Below, piece after piece: positions 55,738-64,000 of a stretch of 64,000 bases of DNA. A model generated the notes under the pieces. It did no database searches. It worked only from the letters and a program-made list of their open reading frames with translations, and had not been told where the DNA came from. This DNA comes from Colwellia sp. 39_35_sub15_T18 (GTDB taxonomy: Bacteria > Pseudomonadota > Gammaproteobacteria > Enterobacterales > Alteromonadaceae): NCBI GenBank assembly GCA_002162675.1, contig MAAE01000007.1, positions 248,001 through 312,000 of the forward strand, in the 5' to 3' direction. The position numbers and the translations under genes are program-made. Within the stretch, counting starts at the first letter, position 1; each line of letters starts with the position of its first letter.

Positions 55738-56975
55738 ACACTCAAGTTTTAGTGTTTGCTGATTGGGAGGCGCTTGCAGGGGCAACTCGTTTAGGTACTT
55801 TAAGGGCCTCAATCATTCGAAATAGAGAAAGTTTTAGTTTTTCCTATGAAGATGATTGGCTGAGTTCTGGTGCGGCGCAGCAAGTTGACCCTGAATTACA
55901 GTTATACGCGGGTGAACAATACGCAGGCAGTGATAGCAACTTCCGTGTTTTCCTCGACTCTTGTCCTGATCGTTGGGGGCGCGTATTAATGCAGCGCCGC
56001 GAAGCCGTTTTAGCGAGAGACGAAAAAAGAAAGCCTAGACCCTTGCGTGAGGTAGATTATCTGCTCGGTGTTCATGATATGTATCGCATGGGTGCACTAC
56101 GTTTCAAAAAAAATGTTGATGGTGATTTTTTAGATAACAACAAAGAGTTGCCGGCTCCACCTATTGCTTCACTCAAAGAGTTAGAATATGCCGCACAGCA
56201 AGTTGAGAACAACCTAGATTTAGACAATCCTGAATATCGTAAATGGTTAAATATACTTATGTCGCCAGGTTCTTCTTTAGGCGGCGCTCGTCCCAAATCA
56301 TGTGTTGTAGATAAAAATAATGAGTTGTGGTTGGCAAAATTTCCTAGTAGACAGGATGACCATGATATTGGTGCTTGGGAGTATGTCACTCATTGTTTGG
56401 CCTTAGATGCCGGTATCACTATGGCTCCATGCCAAATACATCAATTCAATAGTGATCATCACACCTTTTTAACTAAGCGCTTCGATCGTACTCCCACTGG
56501 TCGTTTACACTTTACTTCTGCGATGACACAGCTTGAATATTTTGATGGTGAAGATGGCGTCAGTTACATTGAGTTGGCAGGATTTCTCACCGAGAAAGGC
56601 TCAAATACGCAAGAAGATTTAGCACAATTGTGGCGGCGTATAGTTTTTAATATTGCGGTCTCTAACTGTGATGATCACTTAAGAAATCATGGCTTTATTT
56701 ATCAAGATCAAGGCTGGGTACTTTCTCCTGCATACGATATTAATCCTGTGAATTCAGCCACGGGATTGCACCTCAACATCTCCGAATATGATAATAGTTT
56801 GGATTTTGACCTCGCAATGGAAGTCATCGACTACTTTCAATTAGCTGAAGATAAGGCCATAAAAATAAAAGGCGAAGTTCTTGATAGTGTAAAAAACTGG
56901 GAAAAAGTAGCAAGTTCAATTGGTATCTCTCAACAAGAACAGCAATTGATGGCACCAGCATTCAATGTTTCATAG
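55734..56975 (+). CDS. hipA: HipA-type serine/threonine kinase toxin
   Basis: A 413-residue kinase toxin. Marks are the Gly-rich loop PGSSLGGARPK near residue 178-188 (with the autophosphorylatable Ser region), the ATP-binding lysine in LWLAKFPS near 200, the catalytic SNCDDHLRNHG near 311 and the metal-binding SPAYDINP near 334. HipA-type toxins phosphorylate aminoacyl-tRNA synthetases or similar targets and cause dormancy. The N-terminal domain (VFADWEALAGATRLGTLRAS) is complete. It is translationally coupled to hipB. There are no truncations, so it is probably active. Confidence 0.94.
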   Translation: MNTQVLVFADWEALAGATRLGTLRASIIRNRESFSFSYEDDWLSSGAAQQVDPELQLYAGEQYAGSDSNFRVFLDSCPDRWGRVLMQRREAVLARDEKRKPRPLREVDYLLGVHDMYRMGALRFKKNVDGDFLDNNKELPAPPIASLKELEYAAQQVENNLDLDNPEYRKWLNILMSPGSSLGGARPKSCVVDKNNELWLAKFPSRQDDHDIGAWEYVTHCLALDAGITMAPCQIHQFNSDHHTFLTKRFDRTPTGRLHFTSAMTQLEYFDGEDGVSYIELAGFLTEKGSNTQEDLAQLWRRIVFNIAVSNCDDHLRNHGFIYQDQGWVLSPAYDINPVNSATGLHLNISEYDNSLDFDLAMEVIDYFQLAEDKAIKIKGEVLDSVKNWEKVASSIGISQQEQQLMAPAFNVS

Positions 56976-57008
56976 CTTAACAGTCATAGGGGAAATTTCT
57001 ACAGAACG

Positions 57009-57056
57009 ATTCCAAATGAAGATGAAATTTGTATTCCGATGCTAAAAGAAGGCTAG
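57009..57056 (+). pseudogene. trmL remnant, copy 2
   Basis: The frame encodes RTIPNEDEICIPMLKEG followed by a stop, against [17 protein letters not shown] in TrmL. The knot region after this point is missing and the spacer follows directly. Confidence 0.8.
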
Positions 57057-57561
57057 AGTGTCAGTGACGAATTGATAGTAACGAGTATCGAAGATAACGA
57101 TAGCGTGCTGTTCGCAACTCACTATTCCTAGTTCGTCACTTTAACGGCTTATTCTTGTTTTTGATCTCTTGATAACAGATCAGCCGCCGCTAATTGAGCG
57201 GCTTTACCTTGATAAAGCACTTGATACACTTGCTCAACAATAGGCATTTCAACCCCCATGCGCTGAGCTAAAATATACACTTCTTTGGTATTTCTGTAGC
57301 CTTCAACCACTTGCCCGATATCAGCCATGGCTTGCTCTACCTCTATACCCTGCCCTAACGCTAAACCAAAACGACGATTGCGTGATTGGTTGTCGGTACA
57401 AGTTAACACTAAATCGCCTAAACCAGCCATGCCCATAAAAGTAGCAGGATCAGCTTTTAATGCTATGCCTAAACGCGTCATTTCTGCTAAACCGCGGGTA
57501 ATTAATGCCGTACGTGCATTAGCACCAAAGCCAATACCATCAGCCATACCAGCACCAATAG
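57009..57561. repeat. trmL-gpsA junction repeat, copy 3
   Basis: TrmL remnant, a shortened spacer (GTCAGTGACGAATTGATAGT) and the 3' end of the intact gpsA gene. With copies 1 and 2 it brackets the two cargoes in direct orientation. Confidence 0.85.
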
Positions 57562-58153
57562 CGATTACATTTTTAACGGCACCACCTAATTGCACGCCAA
57601 TAAAATCTTTATTGGGATAAACGCGGAAGCATTTTTCACAATGCAGCAAGTCAGACAACTCGTCAGCAAAGTTTTCATCGGTCGCAGATAGAGAAATAGC
57701 CGTAGGTAAACCTGCGGCCATTTCTTTAGCAAAAGTAGGTCCTGAAAGTACCGCTAAGGCAATATCATCACCTAAAATATCGCGCGCGACATTTTGTAAT
57801 AAATCACCTGACTGGGGATCTAACCCCTTAGTCGCCCAAGCAATTTTAGTGTCCGCGCTTAGTAGCGGTTTAATTTGCTTAAGTATGTCGCCAAAAACAT
57901 GGCTAGGCACAACCACTAAAATATTATCGCTTGCCTGAACCGCAGCAACTAAATCACTGGTCGGCGTTAAGCTTTTAGGAAAAGGGCAAGCCGCTAAATA
58001 CTTAGTATTTTCGCGCACACTAGCCATATCTTCAACTTGGCGCGCATCACGACCCCAAAGCAGTGTTTCATGACCGTTTCGAGCCAAACAAATAGCGAGT
58101 GCAGTGCCATAAGAACCCGCACCTAATACTGTAATTTTGGCAGAAACTGTCAT
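57149..58153 (-). CDS. gpsA: NAD(P)-dependent glycerol-3-phosphate dehydrogenase
   Basis: A 334-residue enzyme that reduces dihydroxyacetone phosphate to sn-glycerol 3-phosphate for phospholipid synthesis. The Rossmann motif [10 protein letters not shown] is at residues 11-20, then [17 protein letters not shown], the catalytic-lysine segment [17 protein letters not shown] and the substrate-binding [14 protein letters not shown]. The length is typical. It follows secB in the conserved rhodanese-grxC-secB-gpsA order. Copies of its 3' end lie at 51841 and 54923. Confidence 0.96.
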   Translation of the reverse strand: MTVSAKITVLGAGSYGTALAICLARNGHETLLWGRDARQVEDMASVRENTKYLAACPFPKSLTPTSDLVAAVQASDNILVVVPSHVFGDILKQIKPLLSADTKIAWATKGLDPQSGDLLQNVARDILGDDIALAVLSGPTFAKEMAAGLPTAISLSATDENFADELSDLLHCEKCFRVYPNKDFIGVQLGGAVKNVIAIGAGMADGIGFGANARTALITRGLAEMTRLGIALKADPATFMGMAGLGDLVLTCTDNQSRNRRFGLALGQGIEVEQAMADIGQVVEGYRNTKEVYILAQRMGVEMPIVEQVYQVLYQGKAAQLAAADLLSRDQKQE

Positions 58154-58333
58154 AGTTTTTCCACTATTCTAGGGTTATTTAACCAGCCTAAGCAAGTTGT
58201 GCGCAACAAGGCATCGAGTAAGAAAAGTTGCGCGTTGCAAAGTACTCACTGTCAGCCATTTTTCTTCGTCTCTCGTCATTCGAGACTAATACTCGCCACG
58301 CATAACTAGAGACTAAGAACTCGAGACTAATAA
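58154..58333. other. Spacer between gpsA and secB
   Basis: About 180 bases with no gene. It contains short palindrome-like elements (TCGTCATTCGAGACTA, ACTCGAGACTAATAATT) similar in style to those in the trmL-gpsA spacer, possibly a dispersed repeat of this genome. Confidence 0.4.
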
Positions 58334-58837
58334 TTAATGCGTTTCTGTGCTTTCAGGTGCGTTCACTTTTGCTTCAGCAGCGCGTTGTTGTACGTAAGAA
58401 GCAAATAATGCTTCGAAGTTAACTGGCGACAAGTTAAATTGTGGAAATGAACCACGGTTAACTAAGCTAGCAACAGTTTCGCGTGCGTACGGGAATAACG
58501 TTGTTGGACAAAAAGCGCCAATAGTATGAGCCAATTGTGCTTCAGGCAAATTACCAATAGTGAAAATACCGGCTTGTTGCACTTCAGCTAAAAAGGCAGT
58601 TTGACCTTCAACCGTTGCCGTTACTGTAACCGCTAAAACAACTTCATAAGTATCATCGGCTAATTTATTAGAGCGAGTATCTAAGTCTAGTTTGATCTCC
58701 GGCTTCCAATCTTTTTGAAAGATAGCTGGCGAGTTAGGGGTTTCGAATGAAACATCTTTAGTGTAAACACGTTGAATAGCAAATTGCGGTTCAGTTTTTG
58801 CTGCTGCATTTAATTCGTTTTTGTTTTCGTCGCTCAT
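58334..58837 (-). CDS. secB: Protein-export chaperone SecB
   Basis: A 167-residue tetrameric chaperone that keeps preproteins unfolded and delivers them to SecA. The family patterns [19 protein letters not shown], the central sheet [35 protein letters not shown], and [20 protein letters not shown] are all present. The length is normal for marine gammaproteobacteria. It lies 46 bases after grxC in the conserved grxC-secB-gpsA block. Confidence 0.97.
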   Translation of the reverse strand: MSDENKNELNAAAKTEPQFAIQRVYTKDVSFETPNSPAIFQKDWKPEIKLDLDTRSNKLADDTYEVVLAVTVTATVEGQTAFLAEVQQAGIFTIGNLPEAQLAHTIGAFCPTTLFPYARETVASLVNRGSFPQFNLSPVNFEALFASYVQQRAAEAKVNAPESTETH

Positions 58838-58883
58838 GAGAGTTCCTATATTATCTTTTCTATAAATTGAATTTATGCTCTGT

Positions 58884-59159
58884 TTAAGCTTTTGCTAACA
58901 AAGCATTTAAGTTGTTTTGCATGTCAAGTGTGACCAATTCATCACAGCCCCCAATATGCACATCATCAATAAAAATTTGCGGTACGGTATAACTGCCATT
59001 ACTACGCGTTATCATCGCTTCACGCAAAGCCATATCACCATCAATTTTTATCTCTTGTACTATCAGTCCAGCAAAATCAGCTGATTTTTCTGCTAACAAA
59101 GCTTGTGCTCGCACACAATACGGACAATATGCCTTGGTATATATTTCTACTGTTGCCAT
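58884..59159 (-). CDS. grxC: Glutaredoxin 3
   Basis: A 91-residue glutaredoxin with the active-site motif AYCPYC (Cys12, Cys15), the cis-Pro loop TVPQIFID and the GGCDEL glutathione-binding motif. It reduces disulfides and glutathionylated proteins with glutathione. It sits between the rhodanese gene and secB as in E. coli yibN-grxC-secB. Confidence 0.96.
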   Translation of the reverse strand: MATVEIYTKAYCPYCVRAQALLAEKSADFAGLIVQEIKIDGDMALREAMITRSNGSYTVPQIFIDDVHIGGCDELVTLDMQNNLNALLAKA

Positions 59160-59222
59160 AGTTTTCTAATTCCCTAATCAGTTACGGGTATAAAAGTATC
59201 AAATTACGAAAACACTCGAAAC

Positions 59223-59651
59223 TTACTTTTTAGTGACTGGCAAACCAGCGCCAGTCCAGGCATTCATACCGCCTTTTAAAACACTAACGCGGGCAAAACC
59301 TTTTTTATGTAAATCATTAGCTATTTTAACAGCACTAAGGCCAGCACTACATACCACTATGATGGGATTTTCTTTATGTTTTTCAAGGCTAGTAAAGCCA
59401 TTTTTATTGATTTTTTCGTTCGATAAACTCAACGCATCCAAAATATGATTGCTGTTAAAGTCTTTTTCGCTACGAATATCAAGTGCAACACCTTGCTCTC
59501 TGTTCATTAAAAAAGTCAGGTCTTGCGGGCTAATTTGCTTAACTGGTGACATGCTAATTTTGATCGTTGTCACGATAATCATCACGACAAGGGCAACCCA
59601 AACCGCACTTAACATGCCATTGTTGCTAGCAAAAGTAATAAATTGTTCCAT
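59223..59651 (-). CDS. Membrane-anchored rhodanese-like protein (YibN type)
   Basis: A 142-residue protein with one N-terminal membrane helix (about 14-32; LSAVWVALVVMIIVTTIKI) and a rhodanese domain (about 42-140). The active-site loop VCSAGLSAVK carries the catalytic Cys, and GGMNAWTGAGLPV is the usual domain end. It is similar to E. coli YibN. Its sulfur transfer partner is unknown. It is first in the yibN-grxC-secB-gpsA block and divergent from gpmI. Confidence 0.92.
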   Translation of the reverse strand: MEQFITFASNNGMLSAVWVALVVMIIVTTIKISMSPVKQISPQDLTFLMNREQGVALDIRSEKDFNSNHILDALSLSNEKINKNGFTSLEKHKENPIIVVCSAGLSAVKIANDLHKKGFARVSVLKGGMNAWTGAGLPVTKK

Positions 59652-59833
59652 AAATGGTGACCCTTTTGGTACCTAGTAAGGTGAATAATAAAAACCGTGA
59701 CAGTATACAGATTATTAGTTTTTTTGCTATGAAGATTTGGTAACCATGATTGAATCATTTCTTGCTTAAAAAAACGACCGCTTATGTGTACAATAGCGGT
59801 AATTCTCTCAGATAGACTAAAGGTAGCGTAGTA

Positions 59834-61390
59834 ATGGCACAGGCAAATAAAAAATCGACAGTTTTAATTATCTTAGATGGTTGGGGCTATCGCGAACAAA
59901 GTGACTCGAATGCCATACAAGCCGCTAACACGCCAGTGCTAGACAAATTAAAAACCGACTACCCTAATATGCTTATTCAAACCTCGGGCATGGCGGTTGG
60001 TTTGCCCGACGGACAAATGGGTAATTCCGAAGTAGGCCATGTTAATTTAGGTGCAGGTCGCGTGGTTTATCAAGATTTCACCCGTATTACCAAGGCAATT
60101 GCAGATGATCAATTCAACCAAAACCCAGCACTGTGCCAAGCCGTTGATAAAGCGGTAGCACAAGATAAAGCGGTGCATATTTTTGGTTTACTGTCACTGG
60201 GTGGCGTTCATAGTCATGAAGACCATATTTTCTCTATGATTGAGCTTGCTCAAAAGCGCGGTGCCAATAAAGTTTATTTGCATGCCTTTTTAGACGGTAG
60301 AGACACGCCACCACGTAGTGCCAAAAATTCTTTAGTTAAAGCCCAAGAAAAATTTAGTCAGTTATTCCCTGACGGCACTTCTCAAGTGGCTTCAGTTATT
60401 GGTCGTTATTATGCCATGGACAGAGATCAACGCTGGGATCGTGTTGAGGCGGCTTATAATTTAATGGTGTCGGGTGAAAGCCAGTATCAATACCACGACG
60501 CGGTTAGCGCACTTGATGCTGCCTACGCGCGCGATGAGAACGACGAATTTGTCAGCGCAAGTGCCATCCTCAATAATGATGGTGCCGCCATTGAAATAAA
60601 CGACGGTGATGCTTTAATTTTTATGAATTTCAGAGCCGATCGTGCTCGCCAGTTTAGTCGCTGTTTCACCGAAAAAGATTTCGCTGGTTTTAGTCGTAAA
60701 AAAACGCCTGCTATTAGTGATTTTGTGATGTTGACGCAATATGCTGCAAGCATTGAGGCAAATTGTGCTTATGCTCCACAAGCATTAACTAATGTGATGG
60801 GCGAATGGTTAGCGAAACATAACAAAACTCAACTACGCATTTCAGAAACAGAAAAATATGCCCACGTCACTTTTTTCTTTAGTGGCGGCCAAGAAGACAC
60901 CTTTGACGGTGAACAACGTATTTTAGTGCCCTCACCCGATGTCGCGACTTATGATTTACAACCTGAAATGAATTCAGCCATATTAACCGACAAGCTGGTT
61001 GCAGCCATTGAAAGTGGCGAACATGACTTTATTGTTTGTAACTACCCTAACGGTGACATGGTTGGTCACACGGGTGATTTTAATGCCGCGATAAAAGCCT
61101 GTGAAGCCGTTGATGCTTGTATGGGACGTGTAGTGACCGCATTACAAAAAACAGGTGGTGAATGTTTAATTACCGCTGATCATGGTAATGCAGAGCAAAT
61201 GCTTGATGAAAATTCAGGCCAAGCGCATACCGCGCATACCTGTGAACCTGTACCTCTTATTTATGTGGGTAGAAATGCCACAGCGGCAAGTACGGGGACC
61301 TTAAGCGATATTTCACCCACCTTGTTGCACCTAATGGCTATGGAACAACCTGAAGAAATGACCGGTTCAGTATTGATGCAATTGGATTAA
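59834..61390 (+). CDS. gpmI: 2,3-bisphosphoglycerate-independent phosphoglycerate mutase
   Basis: A 518-residue manganese-dependent enzyme that interconverts 3- and 2-phosphoglycerate in glycolysis. It is a member of the alkaline phosphatase superfamily: the catalytic Ser is Ser65 in GNSEVGH, metal ligands are in ILDGWGYRE (Asp) and ADHGNAEQM (Asp, His), and FLDGRDTPP and NFRADRARQ bind substrate. The length is typical (about 510). It begins the conserved gpmI-envC-yibQ unit and is divergent from the rhodanese gene. Confidence 0.97.
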   Translation: MAQANKKSTVLIILDGWGYREQSDSNAIQAANTPVLDKLKTDYPNMLIQTSGMAVGLPDGQMGNSEVGHVNLGAGRVVYQDFTRITKAIADDQFNQNPALCQAVDKAVAQDKAVHIFGLLSLGGVHSHEDHIFSMIELAQKRGANKVYLHAFLDGRDTPPRSAKNSLVKAQEKFSQLFPDGTSQVASVIGRYYAMDRDQRWDRVEAAYNLMVSGESQYQYHDAVSALDAAYARDENDEFVSASAILNNDGAAIEINDGDALIFMNFRADRARQFSRCFTEKDFAGFSRKKTPAISDFVMLTQYAASIEANCAYAPQALTNVMGEWLAKHNKTQLRISETEKYAHVTFFFSGGQEDTFDGEQRILVPSPDVATYDLQPEMNSAILTDKLVAAIESGEHDFIVCNYPNGDMVGHTGDFNAAIKACEAVDACMGRVVTALQKTGGECLITADHGNAEQMLDENSGQAHTAHTCEPVPLIYVGRNATAASTGTLSDISPTLLHLMAMEQPEEMTGSVLMQLD

Positions 61391-61439
61391 TACGGCAAAC
61401 TGAAGGTGATTGATTCAAATAAAGAATAATAAATTACCG

Positions 61440-62609
61440 ATGCCCTGTCAGTTTCACGTATTTATCAAAAAAATAAGCAGCTTAATTTTACTAAGCTGCT
61501 TATTTGTGTCTATTGCGAGTCAAGCCAATAATAACAACGAAAAAACCAAAGCACAAAACAATGCCAAACTCACTGATGTGCAGCAAGCCATTGCTAAACA
61601 AGAATCTAATATCTTTGATACCAATCAAGCTCGCTCGACATTAGAGTTGCAGCTAAAACGAGATGATTTGGCTATCGCTAAAGCAGCGAAAGCAATCAAT
61701 GACACTGAGCAAAACCTGAAAGCCACACATAAAAAAATAGCTAAGCTTGGTAAAGAAAAACAACAATTAAGCCAACAAAAAAGAGCACAAGAGCAATTAC
61801 TTGCCAAGCAACTTCGCTCTGCTTACACCACGGGGCAGCATGACTATTTAAAACTGCTATTAAACCAAGACCAAAGTGAAAAAATTCAGCGCACCATCAG
61901 TTATTACCAGTATTTAAACAAAGCTCGCATTAAAGAAATAGACAATTTTCAAGTAACAATAGCCGCCTTATTACAAGTAACCACTGAACATCAAGAGCAG
62001 CTATCGCAATTAAAAGCCTTAAAAAAATCACAACAACAGCAAAAACTTGCGCTGAGTAACAACAAATCTAAACGCACAAAAACCATCGGTGCCTTAAACA
62101 AGCAACTGTTAACGAACAAACAACAATTAGTTAATTTGAAGACTGAAGAAGCTAATTTAACCGCCGCGTTACAAAAACTAGAAGCCTTGATACGTGCAGA
62201 AATAGATTTAATAGGCTTAAGTAAGCTGAAGAAAAAACTTTCTTGGCCCGTTAAAGGCCGACTTTTACGCAGTTTTGGCAGTAGAAAACAAGGTTATTTA
62301 AAATGGAAAGGGGTTTTACTGGGGGCTCCGCTTGGTAGGCAAGTTCGTACTATTCACAATGGTACTATTTTATTTTCAGACTGGCTGAAGGGCTATGGTT
62401 TATTAACCGTTATCGACCATGGTAGCGGCTACATGAGTTTATATGCTCACAATCAAACTTTGTTAAAATCGGTTGGCGACAGAGTAGAAACTGGCGAGCC
62501 TATTGCCTTAGTCGGACAAAGTGGCGGGCAAGATCAGCCTAGCTTATATTTTGAGATCCGACATCAAGGTAAGGCAGTAAACCCCAAGCTTTGGTGCAAT
62601 AACAAGTAA
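61440..62609 (+). CDS. envC: Murein hydrolase activator EnvC (M23 family)
   Basis: A 389-residue exported protein: signal peptide (about residues 10-30, SLILLSCLFVSIASQA), two long coiled-coil stretches (about 40-245), and a C-terminal LytM/M23 domain starting LSWPVKGRLLRSFGSRKQGY and ending PSLYFEIRHQGKAVNPKLW. As in E. coli EnvC, the LytM site appears degenerate (the usual metal-binding first His is not evident), so it activates amidases and does not cut peptidoglycan itself. An in-frame TTG at 61410 would add 10 residues; the ATG at 61440 gives a better signal peptide. It follows gpmI by about 50 bases. Confidence 0.9.
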   Translation: MPCQFHVFIKKISSLILLSCLFVSIASQANNNNEKTKAQNNAKLTDVQQAIAKQESNIFDTNQARSTLELQLKRDDLAIAKAAKAINDTEQNLKATHKKIAKLGKEKQQLSQQKRAQEQLLAKQLRSAYTTGQHDYLKLLLNQDQSEKIQRTISYYQYLNKARIKEIDNFQVTIAALLQVTTEHQEQLSQLKALKKSQQQQKLALSNNKSKRTKTIGALNKQLLTNKQQLVNLKTEEANLTAALQKLEALIRAEIDLIGLSKLKKKLSWPVKGRLLRSFGSRKQGYLKWKGVLLGAPLGRQVRTIHNGTILFSDWLKGYGLLTVIDHGSGYMSLYAHNQTLLKSVGDRVETGEPIALVGQSGGQDQPSLYFEIRHQGKAVNPKLWCNNK

Positions 62610-62691
62610 AGTAATACCCATAACATCTACAAAATAGCGGCTCTTAATGCTATGCTTTTGTTATTCCCCCACTGATAACCACCATAATTAA

Positions 62692-63468
62692 ATGCTTTCA
62701 GCCGTGTCGAAATTTTTTACTGTTACCGTGTTTTTATCTTCTACTATTTTCTATTTAGCACCACTCAAAGCCGCACCTTCTCGGGTAGCCATTGTTATTG
62801 ATGATATTGGTTACCGCTATACAGACAAACAGGCATTGTCTTTACCCGGCGCTATCACTTATTCTATTTTGCCTCATACACCTTACGGTAAAGAACTTGC
62901 CTTACAAGCTAATGCGCAGCAAAAAGATGTGTTATTGCATATTCCGATGGAAGCAGAAAATGGTAAAAAATTAGGTCCTGGGGCATTAACTAGTGCCATG
63001 AATGAGGCGCAAATAGTGGCTAGTTTAAATGCCTCATTAGCTGAAATTCCTTTTGCTATTGGCATTAACAATCACATGGGTAGCCGCTTAACTCAACTCG
63101 ATAATTCTATGACATGGACCATGGGCTTTTTGAAACGACATGACTTATTATTTTTAGATAGTAAAACCAGCCCTTATTCAAAAGCTAGCGATATAGCCAA
63201 AAATATTGGTGTGCCTGTAAATCGCCGCCATATCTTTTTAGACAACCAGTTAACGCAAAGCTACATCAACCAGCAATTTCAATTACTGGTTCAGCATGCT
63301 AAAAACAAAAGTTTTGCTATTGCCATCGCCCACCCTCACCCAGAAACCATATTGGCTTTACAACAGTTAATCCCGACCTTAGAACAAAATGGCATACAGT
63401 TAGTTTCTCTCTCAAGCTTATATGCTCCACAACTAACTAATGACGCTTTAGTGGCGGTTAGCGAATAA
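62692..63468 (+). CDS. Divergent polysaccharide deacetylase family protein (YibQ-like)
   Basis: A 258-residue exported protein with a signal peptide (about 1-28, ending LKAAPS). The NodB-like fold is of the divergent type: VAIVIDDIGYRYTDKQALSL, ITYSILPHTPYGKELALQA, LLHIPMEAENG, NNHMGSRLTQ and AIAIAHPHPETILAL. It lies after envC as in the gpmI-envC-yibQ arrangement and may act on cell-wall sugars. Function in this family is not settled. Confidence 0.88.
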   Translation: MLSAVSKFFTVTVFLSSTIFYLAPLKAAPSRVAIVIDDIGYRYTDKQALSLPGAITYSILPHTPYGKELALQANAQQKDVLLHIPMEAENGKKLGPGALTSAMNEAQIVASLNASLAEIPFAIGINNHMGSRLTQLDNSMTWTMGFLKRHDLLFLDSKTSPYSKASDIAKNIGVPVNRRHIFLDNQLTQSYINQQFQLLVQHAKNKSFAIAIAHPHPETILALQQLIPTLEQNGIQLVSLSSLYAPQLTNDALVAVSE

Positions 63469-63510
63469 TATTGACGCAAAAAAACGTTATTAATGCCAGC
63501 GGGAATAAGT

Positions 63511-64000
63511 CTAAAATTTAATATTATTTTCTTTAAGAATTTGATGTAAATACTTCACCGGTATTGCGTAAGTAATACCGCTGGGTTTACTGATCACCGC
63601 TTCTTTGGTCGCTTGCACAAAGACTTTATTAATAATACCAACAACTTTTCCTGTTTTCATATCATACATGGCACTACCGCTATTACCCGGATAGGCTGTA
63701 GCATCGAGCTGATAAACCAAATAAGGATTACGCATCCTTTTTAACATTTTCAAGGTCATTTGCCCTGCCGATTGCACAGGAATAACCGTTGGTGTAGTAC
63801 TGGCAATCATGCCGCGATGCGTCACGGGGTACAAGCCCAATACCGTACCGATAGGAAACCCCGTAAAAGCTATATAACTACCATCGGGTTTAAAAGTACT
63901 ATCGGCTAAAGTCATTGCCGGCAAAGGTGAACCTGATATTTTCAAAATAGCTAAATCATACAAACTCGACGTAGCAACAATTTCGGCTTGCCTGACCTTA
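63511..64000 (-). CDS. Trypsin-like serine protease, 5' part outside window
   Basis: A protease domain cut by the window edge; the frame stays open to base 64000, so the true start lies beyond it. The visible 163 residues include the catalytic Asp in LYDLAILKI and the catalytic Ser in AYPGNSGSAMYD with the oxyanion GNSGS, plus KVVGIINKVF after it. It is like DegP/HtrA-type trypsin-like peptidases without a visible PDZ domain, as the chain ends at YLHQILKENNIKF. The catalytic His lies outside the window. Confidence 0.85.
   Translation of the reverse strand, partial: KVRQAEIVATSSLYDLAILKISGSPLPAMTLADSTFKPDGSYIAFTGFPIGTVLGLYPVTHRGMIASTTPTVIPVQSAGQMTLKMLKRMRNPYLVYQLDATAYPGNSGSAMYDMKTGKVVGIINKVFVQATKEAVISKPSGITYAIPVKYLHQILKENNIKF

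Noticed and set aside
57327-57620. 97-codon plus-strand frame opposite gpsA
   Set aside because: Antisense to a conserved housekeeping gene and without its own ribosome site or family pattern.
58154-58333. Possible fourth junction repeat upstream of gpsA
   Set aside because: It shares only short CGAGACTA-type words with the trmL-gpsA spacer and contains no trmL or gpsA sequence.

Overview
The window looks like chromosome from a marine gammaproteobacterium of the order Alteromonadales, most likely Colwelliaceae (Colwellia/Thalassotalea-like). The basis is low GC, three chemotaxis receptors, a marine-type TonB receptor, and conserved gammaproteobacterial blocks (ubiE-ubiJ-ubiB, rep, ubiK, trmL, gpsA-secB-grxC-rhodanese, gpmI-envC-yibQ). 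The assignment comes from gene content and protein resemblance only. No rRNA, tRNA, CRISPR array or intact insertion sequence was seen.

Layout. (1) 1-3.3 kb, minus strand: tatABC followed closely by a chemotaxis receptor, an EthD-like protein and the start of another gene. (2) 4.2-17.2 kb: a catabolic region built around an AcoR-type sigma-54 activator (6569-8545). It holds a porin, an NTF2-like protein, a Tat-exported dehydrogenase pair (gluconate-dehydrogenase subunit 3 type plus GMC flavoprotein), a 2-oxoacid dehydrogenase whose E2 is split into separate lipoyl and catalytic proteins, a dedicated lipoate-ligase-like protein, a periplasmic VOC protein and a HupE-like membrane protein. Three sigma-54 promoters (porin, dehydrogenase operon, VOC/HupE unit) each have a related 16-bp partly palindromic site about 100 bp upstream of the predicted start. 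This defines one regulon. (3) 17.5-29.9 kb: a Cache-type chemotaxis receptor, a GGDEF remnant and a run of small regulator/enzyme pairs (AraC, TetR, SDR, CMD, DUF families). (4) 30-39.1 kb: an aminoethylphosphonate utilisation locus, with phnW facing an operon of TonB receptor, transporter, phnX, FAD oxidoreductase, PhnZ-like HD protein and phnR. Both transcription units start with the palindrome TGGTCTAGACCA. (5) 39.4-51.7 kb: DsbA-like protein, EamA exporter, NIT-domain chemoreceptor, a candidate 90-nt small RNA, ubiEJB, rep, ubiK, a lipase-like protein, fieF and trmL. (6) 51.7-57.6 kb: a variable island between the convergent trmL and gpsA genes. Three copies of the trmL-tail/gpsA-tail junction bracket two cargoes: LysR + beta-propeller protein + pilins, and a hipBA toxin-antitoxin pair. 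(7) 57.1-64 kb: conserved housekeeping genes and the end of a trypsin-like protease that runs off the window.

The two most unusual things are the sigma-54 regulon with its split-E2 dehydrogenase of unknown substrate, and the trmL-gpsA island, whose layout fits repeated Campbell-type integration of cargo into a shared junction. The proposed substrate-level roles are inference. Promoters, repeats and gene remnants were read directly from the sequence.
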